From Rhizobium sp. 9140 (lineage in GTDB: Bacteria; Pseudomonadota; Alphaproteobacteria; Rhizobiales; Rhizobiaceae), in contig NZ_FJUR01000001.1 in NCBI RefSeq assembly GCF_900067135.1, forward strand, positions 2,731,501 to 2,795,500: a stretch of DNA of 64,000 nucleotides. Reading direction: 5' to 3'. Shown here piece by piece: positions 28,801 through 37,655 of the stretch. Below the pieces are notes generated by a model. The model made no database searches. It was not told where the DNA came from and saw only the letters and a list, made by a program, of their open reading frames with translations. The stretch's first letter is position 1; each line of letters begins with the position of its first letter. The translations under genes were made by a program, and so were the position numbers.

Positions 28801-29496
28801 TCAGTTGGGAAACAGCCGCTCGCGCGACCCCGTCAGGTGCTCCCGCATCAACTGTCCCGCGAGCGGACCATCACCCGAGGCGATGGCTCTGGCGATGGCT
28901 TCGTGCTCGCCGAAAACCCGGGCAAGCCCGGCGCTGTCGCGCTTCACCGACGCGCCGTGGAATTTCATGCCGACGGCGATGTGTTCCTTCAAGGCTTCCA
29001 TGGCCGTCGAGAAGTAGGAATTGCGCGCCGCCCGGGCTATGGCGAGATGGAACTCGAAATCCGCATCCACGCGGTGCGACTGGCGGTTGGTCGCGTCCCG
29101 CATCAGTTCCAGTGCCTGGGCGATGGCGGTGAGGCTTGCCTCCGTATGCCGCGCTGCAGCGGCACTGGCTGCAGCTGGCTCCAGCGTCAGTCGGAACTCG
29201 TAACAGTTCAGAAGATCGGCGACGTTTTCGAGTTGCCCGAAGCCGAGCGGCTCCTTCAGACCCAGCGCCCGCACGAAGCTTCCCGCCCCGCGTCGCGAGT
29301 AGATCAGCCCTTGCTCGCGCAGGCGTCGCAACGCCTCGCGGATGATCGGGCGCGACACTTCGAACTCCGCAGCAAGATCATGCTCCGTCGGCAGGCGCTC
29401 GTCCGGCTGGTAGGCTCCGGACTTGATGGCGCGGAGCATGCGCTCGAACACCACGTCGCCGAGGCTCTTGCGTGTTGTTCCCGCTTCCAATCCCAT
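28801..29496 (-). CDS. FadR-type (GntR/FCD) regulator
   Basis: A 231-residue regulator. The N-terminal GntR winged helix (about 8-75) has LPTEHDLAAEFEVSRPIIREALRRLREQGL; the C-terminal FCD domain (about 95-220) has metal-site positions in DADFEFHLAIARAARN and FGEHEAIARAIASGD. FadR-branch regulators sense acid or sugar-acid metabolites. The gene follows the DUF1537 kinase by three bases, so it is in the kinase transcript and likely controls that operon, the divergent operon and possibly the importer. ATG 29496 has the weak site GGGGGTTGAGAA upstream. Confidence 0.85.
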   Translation of the reverse strand: MGLEAGTTRKSLGDVVFERMLRAIKSGAYQPDERLPTEHDLAAEFEVSRPIIREALRRLREQGLIYSRRGAGSFVRALGLKEPLGFGQLENVADLLNCYEFRLTLEPAAASAAAARHTEASLTAIAQALELMRDATNRQSHRVDADFEFHLAIARAARNSYFSTAMEALKEHIAVGMKFHGASVKRDSAGLARVFGEHEAIARAIASGDGPLAGQLMREHLTGSRERLFPN

Positions 29497-29499
29497 TTC

Positions 29500-30528
29500 T
29501 CAACCCCCGTCCCGAAGCATCTGCCCGGCGATCTCGCTCAGCGTTTCCGCCCCGCCGAAACCACCCGATTTCGCGATAATGCAATGCCCGTTCGCAAAGG
29601 CAACACCAAGACCAGGCATGCATTCTCCCATCAGCCGGAACCGATGGATGCCCATGCGCTCCAGCACCGCCTCTGCCGTCGCGCCCCCCGAAAGAATCAA
29701 TGTCGCAGAGGGGGCCACGCAGGCGGGATAGACACCCGAGGCGAGATGGCGCGCCACATCGAGCGACGACACCTCCTTCTCCCCCGGAACGGCCTGCACC
29801 AGTGTCAGGGCAGAGCCGGCACGATCATCGGGTGCCAGGCGTCCGTTCGGTGCGGCGACATAAGCCGGGGCATGACGGGCGCGAAGATGCTCGATCTGTG
29901 CCAGCGTGATGGGATCGCGCGACCCGATGACGAACAGGCCAGGCCCCGCTGGAACCTCGGCCGCGTGGGCCGGCGCATCGCCAGTCATCCGCCGCGCCAA
30001 AGCTTCTGCAAGGCCCCGCGCTCCGACGAGCAGATCCACACCCGCAGCCAGAGCGTCATCAAGGTGCGCCGCCATTGCGTCCATGTCGGCCGTGTCGGGT
30101 ATCCGCGCCTTGGCGGCGTGCGCGCCGAGGCGCTCGGCAACCGGAATCGGCACATCGACGCCGAAGCCGCAGACTTTCCCGTCCTTAACGATACGGCCGA
30201 AGTCAGGGATCGCGGGGGCCACCAATGCCGCCCGAAACGACATCAGGTCGAGCTCAGCAGCAATATGCCCCTTCAGCCGCGAATCGACCTTCTTGAAGAG
30301 TATGATATCCGCAGGCAACGCATCTAGAACGGCACGTGTCGCAGCCTGCGCGGCTTCTGCACCGACTTCCCGCGACTGGAGATTGATCGAGAGAACATCC
30401 GGCCCATCTGCCAGAGCCTCAGGGATCGCAGCCGGCGCGAGCGCGACCTCGACCGCCAACCCCCGCGCAGCAAAGGGCGCCGCAGCATCGAGCGTGCCCG
30501 TGAGATCGTCGGCAAGAATGACCAGCAA
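29500..30528 (-). CDS. Four-carbon acid sugar kinase (DUF1537)
   Basis: A 342-residue kinase of the OtnK/DtnK family. The N-terminal domain begins ILADDLTGTLDAAAPFA and contains FKKVDSRLKGHI; the C-terminal nucleotide-binding domain has LILSGGATAEAVL and GLGVAF...IIAKSGGFGG. Family members phosphorylate D-threonate, D-erythronate or 3-oxo-tetronates at O4. With pdxA2 in the cluster, phosphorylation followed by oxidative decarboxylation to DHAP is the likely exit. It is shorter than most members (about 400-430), mainly in the middle. The start is TTG 30528 with GGAG nine bases upstream; no ATG is available. A dyad encloses the ribosome site. Confidence 0.85.
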   Translation of the reverse strand: MLVILADDLTGTLDAAAPFAARGLAVEVALAPAAIPEALADGPDVLSINLQSREVGAEAAQAATRAVLDALPADIILFKKVDSRLKGHIAAELDLMSFRAALVAPAIPDFGRIVKDGKVCGFGVDVPIPVAERLGAHAAKARIPDTADMDAMAAHLDDALAAGVDLLVGARGLAEALARRMTGDAPAHAAEVPAGPGLFVIGSRDPITLAQIEHLRARHAPAYVAAPNGRLAPDDRAGSALTLVQAVPGEKEVSSLDVARHLASGVYPACVAPSATLILSGGATAEAVLERMGIHRFRLMGECMPGLGVAFANGHCIIAKSGGFGGAETLSEIAGQMLRDGG

Positions 30529-30588
30529 GATGACAGTCTCCGCAATAAGTTGTCATCTTTATTCGAACATGATGTGTTGATTTGTCAA
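30527..30588 (-). promoter_or_regulatory. Kinase promoter and dyad around the start site
   Basis: On the minus strand TTGACA (30588-30583) lies upstream of GAATAA at 18-base spacing. Further down, AAGATGACA (30559-30551) and TGTCATCTT (30535-30527) are perfect complements 15 bases apart. They enclose the GGAG ribosome site, and the last bases overlap the TTG start codon. The dyad could be a DNA operator or an RNA hairpin that hides the start. Confidence 0.5.
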
Positions 30589-30702
30589 GATTTTCCGTCC
30601 GGAGATGACAGGTATTCTGTTTATTCCCGTCACGGCCCGCCCGGCCATTGCGTCACAGAGACGCGATGGCCGTTCCACTGAAGGTTTTCTAACCTTGACG
30701 GA

Positions 30703-32412
30703 TCACGCCGCAACCTTGGTACGGCCGCCGCGTGCAACGGAGAGAGAAGAGACTGCCCGATGCGACACTGGCTCGTCGAACTGGAACTGCTCCAGAAGAT
30801 CGAAGAGCGCCCGGGCTTCTTCCGCAAGACCATGACTTGCAGCCGTCTGCTCCTCGACCATGGCCGCATTCTGCTGCGTGCCCTGATCGACCGTGTTGAT
30901 CGCCTGGTTGATCTCACCGAGTGCGGTGGATTGCTCGCGGGCGGCCTCCACGATCGCGCGGATATCCTCGTTGATCTGCCCAACATGCCCGGCGATCGTC
31001 TGCAGGGCTTCGCCGGCCTTGCTGACGAGCGACACACCGTCTTCGACATGCGACGTGGACGTCGTGATGAGTGCCTTGATCTCCTTGGCAGCGACCGCAG
31101 AGCGCTGGGCGAGTTCGCGAACCTCCTGGGCGACGACCGCAAAGCCCTTGCCGGCGTCCCCTGCCCGTGCCGCCTCGACACCGGCATTCAGCGCCAGCAG
31201 ATTGGTCTGGAACGCGATCTGGTCGATGACGCCGATGATGTTGGCGATCTCGCGGGAGGAATTGTCGATCTTGTCCATCGCCGAGATCGCTTCGCGCACG
31301 ATATCGCCGGAATGATCCGCACTTTCCTTGGCGCGACCGACGAGAACGCCTGCACCCTCGGCACGCTGGCTGGATCCCTTGACCGTGGTGGTGATTTCCT
31401 CGAGCGCCGCCGCGGTTTGCTCGACGGAAGCCGCCTGCTGCTCGGTTCGCCGCGCAAGGTCGTCGGCCGACACACGAACCTCGTCCGCACCGGCGGCGAT
31501 CGCTTCGGCATTCGACCTCACCGCCTTCAGCGCGCTTTCGAGCTTACGACAGGCTGCATTGAAATCGGTCCGCAGCTTGTCGAGGCTCGGCAGAAACGGC
31601 GTCTCGATCTGCTGCCCGAGATGGCCGTCCGCAAGCTTCGACAGGCTCTCCGCCAGACGATCGACATTCGTCACGCGCTCGCTCACATCGGTCGCGAACT
31701 TGACGACCTTCATGACCCGGCCCTTCAGGTCGAAAACGGGATTGTAGGACGCCTGAATGAAGACCTCCTGCCCGCGCTTGCCGATACGCGTGAACTCTCC
31801 GGATACGAACTCGCCCGCATTCAGCTTCTTCCAGAAGTCGGCATAGGCACTGGACGCGCGGTAGGCGGGATCAACGAACAGGCTGTGGTTCTTGCCGACG
31901 ATGTCCGAAAGGCTGTACCCAAGGGCTTTGAGGAAGTTGTCGTTGGCGGTGATGACCGTGCCGTCGGGCTTGAATTCGATCACCGCCTGCGCGCGGGATA
32001 TCGCGTCGATCTTGGCACCGGAATCGATAGCCGTCATCTTCGTCTCGGTGATATCGTTGGCGAATTTGATGACCTTGACGACCTTGCCGGTCGCGTTCCG
32101 GATGGGATTGTAATTGCCGCGAATGAAGACTTCAGCGCCGCTCTTCGTGATCCGCGTGAATTCGCTGCAGACGAACTCTCCGTCCCGGAGCTTCTTCCAG
32201 AAGGCCGTGTAGGCGTCGGATACTGCATAGTCCGCTTCGACGAAGATGCGATGGTTACGGCCGACGATCTCGCTTTCGGAATAGCCCAGAAGATCGCAAA
32301 AATTCTCGTTCGCCTTGAGAATCTTACCCGTCATATCGAATTCGATGATGGCGAACGAAAGATCGAGCGCCTCCAAAACACGGTCTGACGTCGATGAAAA
32401 AAGCCCAGCCAT
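30703..32412 (-). CDS. Soluble methyl-accepting chemotaxis protein with two PAS domains
   Basis: A 569-residue chemoreceptor without transmembrane segments. Two similar PAS domains (about 10-125 and 130-250) share YSESEIVGRNHRIFVEADY-like and LSDIVGKNHSLFVDPAYR blocks. A HAMP-like stretch (LAESLSKLADGHLGQQIE) and a signalling domain follow, whose hairpin tip IDQIAFQTNLLALNAGVEAARAG is canonical. There is no C-terminal NWETF-like methylation-docking pentapeptide. It probably senses a cytoplasmic or redox signal. The start ATG 32412 follows GGAGG at seven bases; a longer frame to 32499 lacks support. Confidence 0.9.
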   Translation of the reverse strand: MAGLFSSTSDRVLEALDLSFAIIEFDMTGKILKANENFCDLLGYSESEIVGRNHRIFVEADYAVSDAYTAFWKKLRDGEFVCSEFTRITKSGAEVFIRGNYNPIRNATGKVVKVIKFANDITETKMTAIDSGAKIDAISRAQAVIEFKPDGTVITANDNFLKALGYSLSDIVGKNHSLFVDPAYRASSAYADFWKKLNAGEFVSGEFTRIGKRGQEVFIQASYNPVFDLKGRVMKVVKFATDVSERVTNVDRLAESLSKLADGHLGQQIETPFLPSLDKLRTDFNAACRKLESALKAVRSNAEAIAAGADEVRVSADDLARRTEQQAASVEQTAAALEEITTTVKGSSQRAEGAGVLVGRAKESADHSGDIVREAISAMDKIDNSSREIANIIGVIDQIAFQTNLLALNAGVEAARAGDAGKGFAVVAQEVRELAQRSAVAAKEIKALITTSTSHVEDGVSLVSKAGEALQTIAGHVGQINEDIRAIVEAAREQSTALGEINQAINTVDQGTQQNAAMVEEQTAASHGLAEEARALFDLLEQFQFDEPVSHRAVSSLSVARGGRTKVAA

Positions 32413-32572
32413 AAATAATCCTCCATCCAAAACATGCGGAGGACTATCAGCCTTTAAAATTAAGGGACCACTAAGATTGAATGCAAGACATCGGATCATT
32501 CCGGGTCAGGTCACGCAATTTTAATGATGGGCGGCTTCCGACTGTGCCCGAAAGGCCGCCATCGCGCGCATG

Positions 32573-33589
32573 TCAGGAAAAAACAAGCTGAACCTTCAGC
32601 GTCTGCTCGGGGTGCTTTTCGACAAGATCGAACGCGGCGCGGGCATCATGGGCGTCGAATGTCTGCGTGATCATGGCTTCCGGGCGAAGCAGACCAGCTT
32701 CCAGCCAGCCGATGACTTCGGGAATGAAACGGCGGTTGAGGCGCGAGCCGACCAGCGTCAGTTCCTTGCGGACGATTTCCTGCTGGCTGATGTTGCAGGG
32801 GCCGGGCGAGAAGCCCAGAAGCCCGATGCGTCCAGCCGGTGCTGCGACCCGGCAGGCCTCTTCGAGCAGGCTCGGAATGCCGGCACCGTCGATGACGATC
32901 GACGGACCGAGACCACCGAGTTCCGGTGCGACGACCTCGGCCACCGACTGCTCGCGCGAATTGATGGCCACATCGGCGCCGAATTCGCGTGCACGCACGA
33001 GGCGGTCGGCGTCGATATCGGCGATGATGCAGCGGGCACCCTTCATCTTGGCCATCTGGAGAACGGTGATGCCGACGGTGCCCGCACCGTAGATCAGGAC
33101 GACGTCCTCATGCGTGCACTCGGTGCGCCAGAGAACATTGGCCGCGACGGCCAGCGGTTCGGCAAGCGCTGCGACGTCGAGTCCGAGTTTGGACGAGACC
33201 TTCACGGCATTCGCTTCGGGAACGATCGCAACCGCCCGGAAGCCGCCATCGCGATGGACACCGATGACCTGCAGGTTGGCGCAGACGTTGGAGCGCCCGA
33301 TGCGGCAGGGATAGCAGGTGCCGCAGGAGATGACCGGATCGGCGACCACATGCTCGCCGATGGCGAGCGACGACACGCCCTCGCCCAGCGCCTCGATGAC
33401 ACCGGCAAATTCGTGACCGATGACGCGCGGGTAGACCGCGAAGGGATTGGAGCCATGGAGAATGTGCATATCGGACCCGCATATGCCGGCACGACGAACC
33501 CGGATCGCGACTTCGCCCGGGCCGGGCTGGGGAACGGGTCTGTCGTCGATTTCGAGCTTGTAGGGCTCGCGAACGGAAATCGTCACCAT
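32573..33589 (-). CDS. Zinc-dependent MDR dehydrogenase, RspB/gulonate dehydrogenase-like
   Basis: A 338-residue medium-chain dehydrogenase. Catalytic zinc ligands lie in AGICGSDMH and IGHEFAGVIE, structural zinc cysteines in CGTCYPCRIGRSNVC, and the Rossmann motif is IYGAGTVGITVL. Members beside uxu genes oxidise L-gulonate or L-galactonate, or interconvert D-mannonate and fructuronate. It is the last gene of uxuA-uxuB-dehydrogenase, 38 bases after uxuB. Because uxuB is frameshifted, this enzyme could partly replace it. Product naming beyond zinc dehydrogenase is inference. Confidence 0.85.
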   Translation of the reverse strand: MVTISVREPYKLEIDDRPVPQPGPGEVAIRVRRAGICGSDMHILHGSNPFAVYPRVIGHEFAGVIEALGEGVSSLAIGEHVVADPVISCGTCYPCRIGRSNVCANLQVIGVHRDGGFRAVAIVPEANAVKVSSKLGLDVAALAEPLAVAANVLWRTECTHEDVVLIYGAGTVGITVLQMAKMKGARCIIADIDADRLVRAREFGADVAINSREQSVAEVVAPELGGLGPSIVIDGAGIPSLLEEACRVAAPAGRIGLLGFSPGPCNISQQEIVRKELTLVGSRLNRRFIPEVIGWLEAGLLRPEAMITQTFDAHDARAAFDLVEKHPEQTLKVQLVFS

Positions 33590-33627
33590 GTCGTCAGTCT
33601 CCTGCGCGCCTTCGCGCCTCGGAGTTT

Positions 33628-35041
33628 TCAGAGAGCGTTCATTGCCGAGAGCCGGGTCTCGACCAAGGTGCGCCAGGCCGTGTTTTCCTGAAGTGCCGGC
33701 GGAAACAGTCCGGCGACCTCGAAGAAGGGCGCGGAAGATTTGACGGCAACCGTCTGCTGCGCGGCGACCTTCAGCTCATCTGCACGCGGATCGTACAGGC
33801 GATCGACGGCAACGACATAGGCAAGCCAGAGTGCCACGACATCGGCAAAACCTGCGGCATCATCGCCGGCTGCCAGCCTTTCCATAGCCGGCGCGAAGAT
33901 GCGTTGCGGCATCTTCTGCGTTCCGTCCATGGCGATCTGCGCCGTGCGATGCGCGATGGCCGGATTGGAGAATCGCGCGATGAGTTGGTCGCAATAGGCC
34001 GGGAGGTCGATCTCCGGAACGGCGTCGAGCGTTGGCAGGACGACCTTCATATGGTTGCGAACCCGCTCGGCATGCTCGGGAACAGCCATGACGTCCCGCA
34101 CAAATTCAAGGCCGTGACGCTGGCCAAGATAGGCGATCAGGGAGTGGGAACCGTTGAGAAGCCGGAGCTTCATCGTTTCATAGGCGTGGACATCCCTAAC
34201 GAAGACCGCACCGCCCGCTTCCCAGGCGGGGCGACCGGCTACGAAATCGTCCTCGATGACCCACTGGGTGAAAGGCTCGGTTTCCAGCGCGAGATGATCG
34301 TCCGCGCCGATGAGGGAGGCGCTTAACCCCCGCGTCACGTCCGTTGCCGCCGGCACGATCCGGTCGACCATGCTGGAGGGAAAGCGGATCTCCCGTTCGA
34401 TCCACTGCGCCAGTGCGGCATCGCGTCTTTCCGCCATTTCCAGAACGAGGCGGCGAACCACCTGTCCATTGCCCGGAAGATTGTCGCAGCAGAGAACGGT
34501 CAAGGGGTTCACGGCCCAGCTGCATGCGGCGCGCCAGCGCTTCGACCAGTAGCCCGATGACGCCGACAGGCGCGCCGGGTGCTGCAAGATCATGCGCGAT
34601 AGCTGCATGGGAAAGGTCGAGCCCTCCCGACACCGGATCGATACCATAGGCCTTCTCGCTCACGGTCAGGGTGACGATGCGGATGGCATTGTCGGCGAGC
34701 CGGTCGAGAAGATGCTCCCGCTGTTCCGTCGCGGCGATCGCCTCGACGATCGAGCCGACGATGCGCGGCCGATCGCCGTCCGCCCCGCGGGTGACGACGC
34801 TGTAGAGATGGCCCTGCGCTTTCAGATCCGCGACGATGTCGACGGACCGCAGGCTGGCGCCCACGATCCCCCAGTCGCCGCCCTCGGCCGCAAGTGCCAG
34901 ATCGGTATAGACGGCCTGATGGGCACGATGAAAAGCGCCGATGCCGATATGCACGATGCCGGCCTTCAAGGTCGCCGGATCGAACGCCGGGCGCTCGACA
35001 TGTACAGGCAGGTGAGTCGTTCTATCGAGCCGTGTCATCAC
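33628..35041 (-). pseudogene. uxuB: D-mannonate oxidoreductase/fructuronate reductase, frameshifted
   Basis: The N-terminal part (from GTG 35041 or ATG 35038) reads as UxuB through IGIGAFHRAHQAVYTD, TVSEKAYGID and GLLVEALARRMQLGREPL. The rest, including LTVLCCDNLPGNG, RIVPAATD and TEPFTQWVIEDDF, continues in another frame to 33628. Removing one base from the GGGG run at 34504-34507 (CCCC on the coding strand) joins them as GREPLTVLCCDN. Joined length would be about 470 residues, normal for the family. The lesion is a single-base insertion in a homopolymer: either a true mutation or a sequencing error. The gene follows uxuA with no gap. Confidence 0.85.
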
Positions 35042-36238
35042 TTAACTCAGTCCATATTCCGCATGAGACAAAGCCTGCTCGGTGCCGCGCAATTCCGCGA
35101 GGCCCTTCAGGCGGCCGATGGCCGGATAGCCCGGCTGCGCACCGCGCGTCAGGTCTTCGAGGATCTCCTGGCCGTGATCGGGCCGCATGAAGATCACGTG
35201 GTCCGCACGTCCCTCGGCCTTGCGGCGGCGCTCCTCGGAGACGAGCGCGGCAATCACCGCGACCATGTCCGTATTGCCGCCCAAATGTTGCGCCTCGAAG
35301 AAGGAGCAGGGCAAGCCGTCCGTCTCGCGCGTCACATTGCGCAGATGCGCGAAATGAATGCGCGGCGCCAGGCGCTTGATCATGGCCGGCAGGTCATTGT
35401 CGGACCGGGCGCCGAGCGAACCGGTGCAGAAGGTGACCCCGTTGGCGTTCAGATCGACCGCCTCCAGAACCTTTACATAGTCCGCTTCGGTCGAAAGCAC
35501 CCGCGGCAGGCCGAGGAGCGGCCACGGCGGATCGTCACCATGGGCGCACAGGCGCATGTTCAGGCTTTCGGCAACGGGGGCGACTTCGGCGAGGAAATCG
35601 ATGAGGTTCGCTCGCAGCTTCTCGGCCCCGATACCGTCATAACGCGTCAGCGCGACATTCAGCTCGTCGATGCTGTAGCCATCTGCCGAACCCGGCAGGC
35701 CGGCGCCGACATTGCGCGAGATCGAAGCGATCTTTTCCGGCGACATCTCTGCGAAACGCTGTTTGGCCGTCTCAAGAAGGGCCACCGGATAGTCTTCCGC
35801 AGCGCACGGACGCTTGAGCACGTGAACATCGAAGGCGACGAAATTGACGAGGTCGAAGCGCATGGCGCGGGCGCCGTCGTCCGTTTCCCAGCGAAGGTCC
35901 GTCCGCGTCCAGTCGAGAACCGGCATGAAATTATAGCAGACCGTCGAGATACCAGCCTTGGCAAGCTGCCGCAGGCTTTCCTTCCAGGCTTCGATATGCG
36001 CTTTCCAGTCGCCGGTCTGCGTCTTGATACTCTCGGACACGGGAATGCTCTCGACGAGTTCCCACTCCAGACCGCCCGCGCGAACCTCCGCCTGCCGCTT
36101 CTGGATTTCCGCCAGGGTCCAGGCCGTGCCCGTCGGCACATGATGCAACGCACTGACGATACCGGAGGCCCCAGCCTGCGCGGCATCCTGCACCGTGACC
36201 TTGTCGATCGGACCAAACCAGCGCCAGATATGTCTCAT
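35042..36238 (-). CDS. uxuA: D-mannonate dehydratase
   Basis: A 398-residue UxuA enzyme that converts D-mannonate to 2-keto-3-deoxygluconate. Landmarks are the N-terminal MRHIWRWFGPIDKV, CYNFMPVLDWTRTDL, LCAHGDDPPWPLLGLPR, FCTGSLGARSDND, HFAHLRNV and FMRPDHGQEI, which hold the metal-binding His/Cys/Asp residues. The start at 36238 follows AGAGGAAAAGAGC; the frame stays open another 200 bases upstream without homology. It is transcribed from a promoter with a CTACCATGGCAG operator about 240 bases upstream. Confidence 0.93.
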   Translation of the reverse strand: MRHIWRWFGPIDKVTVQDAAQAGASGIVSALHHVPTGTAWTLAEIQKRQAEVRAGGLEWELVESIPVSESIKTQTGDWKAHIEAWKESLRQLAKAGISTVCYNFMPVLDWTRTDLRWETDDGARAMRFDLVNFVAFDVHVLKRPCAAEDYPVALLETAKQRFAEMSPEKIASISRNVGAGLPGSADGYSIDELNVALTRYDGIGAEKLRANLIDFLAEVAPVAESLNMRLCAHGDDPPWPLLGLPRVLSTEADYVKVLEAVDLNANGVTFCTGSLGARSDNDLPAMIKRLAPRIHFAHLRNVTRETDGLPCSFFEAQHLGGNTDMVAVIAALVSEERRRKAEGRADHVIFMRPDHGQEILEDLTRGAQPGYPAIGRLKGLAELRGTEQALSHAEYGLS

Positions 36239-36472
36239 GCTCTTTTCCTCTTCGGGCTTCGCGACTTCGCGTGCGCGCGTCTCATCGGGAACCCAAAGCG
36301 CCGCGCCGGCTCGACAGAGGGCGTGACCGACATCGACCGGGCTCGGCCAAGGGAAATGCCTGACGATACGAATCGGGCGATACAAATCGACGGTAAGTGA
36401 AGCACGGAAGCCTCCCCAGTCGACCGAGTCGGGACGCACTCCTCGCCATCCCGACCATTAGGGTCGCGCCCT

Positions 36473-36500
36473 TTAATATACTACCATGGCAGACTGTCAA
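36473..36500 (-). promoter_or_regulatory. uxuA promoter with operator in the spacer
   Basis: On the minus strand TTGACA (36500-36495), a 16-base spacer and TATTAA (36478-36473). The spacer holds CTGCCATGGTAG, the complement of CTACCATGGCAG at 36481-36492. The same 12 bases occupy the spacer of the dctP promoter. The rest of 36239-36572 is a 230-base uxuA leader and the start region of the GntR gene, with nothing else recognised. Confidence 0.7.
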
Positions 36501-36572
36501 CGTGTCGGGCGTGGATATTCTCTCGAAACTGTGCGATTACCGTTCAAACGATAGACATGAAGGATCGCCGAA

Positions 36573-37310
36573 ATGGTGGTGAAGCGTACGGATGAAATCT
36601 CGAAATCCGGAATAGGGGCCGCCGCCTCGTCGGTTTTTCTGACCATCAATCCCCGCCAGCCGATCGCTGCGCAGATTTACGAGAAGCTGCGGCGCGCGAT
36701 CATCACGCTTGCCATGACTCCGTCCGAGGCACTGAGCGAAAAGGAGCTTTCCCTTCAGCTCGGCGTCAGCCGCACGCCGGTGCGCGAGGCGCTGATCCGG
36801 CTGGCCGATGAAGGCCTCATCGACATCCTCCCGCAACGTGGCAGCTTCGTCGCACCGATCCGCCTTCGGGACGTCGAAGAGGCGCAGTTCATTCGGGAAG
36901 CATTGGAGGTTTCTATCACAAAGCGCTTGGCAGAAGGCTGTTCCCGGCGCTTCCTGACCGAAATCAAAAGCAATCTCTACGACCAGGAAAAGGCCGTCAA
37001 CGCGGAGGCGCTCGACCTCTTCCTCGATCTCGACGAAGCGTTCCACCGCAGCTTCTGCGAGGAGGCGTCCCTATTGAAGAGCTGGCGTGTCATCCAGTCC
37101 GTCAAGCTGCAGATGGACCGCGTGCGCTATCTCAGCCTACCTGACCCGTCTCACCTTCGCACTCTCCTCGGACAACACCGCGCCGTCGTGGATGCCATCG
37201 AAGCGGGCGATGCCGTCACGGCTGGAAACAGCATGGCGGCGCATCTGCGCGAGGTCCTGCGGACGGCGCATCGCCTGCGCGAACAGCGTGCCGATCTCAT
37301 CGAAGCGTGA
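36573..37310 (+). CDS. GntR/FCD regulator of the uxu locus
   Basis: A 245-residue FadR-branch regulator. The winged helix (about 25-90) has ALSEKELSLQLGVSRTPVREALIRLADEGLI; the C-terminal FCD domain has LDEAFHRSFCEEA and LLGQHRAVVDAIEAGD. It lies between the minus-strand uxuA-uxuB-dehydrogenase operon and the plus-strand dctP gene, both of which carry the same 12-base operator candidate in their promoters. UxuR/ExuR-like sensing of a hexuronate or mannonate intermediate is inferred. Start ATG 36573 has GGATCG upstream. Confidence 0.85.
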   Translation: MVVKRTDEISKSGIGAAASSVFLTINPRQPIAAQIYEKLRRAIITLAMTPSEALSEKELSLQLGVSRTPVREALIRLADEGLIDILPQRGSFVAPIRLRDVEEAQFIREALEVSITKRLAEGCSRRFLTEIKSNLYDQEKAVNAEALDLFLDLDEAFHRSFCEEASLLKSWRVIQSVKLQMDRVRYLSLPDPSHLRTLLGQHRAVVDAIEAGDAVTAGNSMAAHLREVLRTAHRLREQRADLIEA

Positions 37311-37347
37311 ATTCTCGACCTCTCTAAAATACCTCTTGCGCATCTAG

Positions 37348-37376
37348 TTGACATTCTACCATGGCAGTCATAAACA
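37348..37376 (+). promoter_or_regulatory. dctP promoter with operator in the spacer
   Basis: TTGACA (37348-37353), 17-base spacer and TAAACA (37371-37376). The spacer contains CTACCATGGCAG (37356-37367), identical to the site in the uxuA promoter. A 280-base untranslated leader follows to the dctP start; I see no gene in it. Confidence 0.7.
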
Positions 37377-37655
37377 AGGTGGGAGGATAGCCGCGGATCG
37401 GCGAATGGAAGAGGCAGGGGGAGCTGCATCGACGGAATGCAATGGCTGGATTGCCACGGGGCTTGGTAGCCACGGAGCTTGATCGCTATCGAGATCGTGT
37501 TTTCCGAACCGACCGCGGGGAACCGGACGATCCACGAGACGGCTTCGTCAGCTTGTCTCGCTCATCACCACCGACACCGACCGATCATAACGACCGAACC
37601 GCGCGCCAAAGGCTGCAGCGGAAGGTTTGACACATATCAACCTGGGAGGAACATC

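Noticed and set aside
36239..36439. In-frame extension of uxuA
   Set aside because: No similarity to the family; the normal N terminus MRHIWRWFGP starts at 36238 behind a ribosome site.
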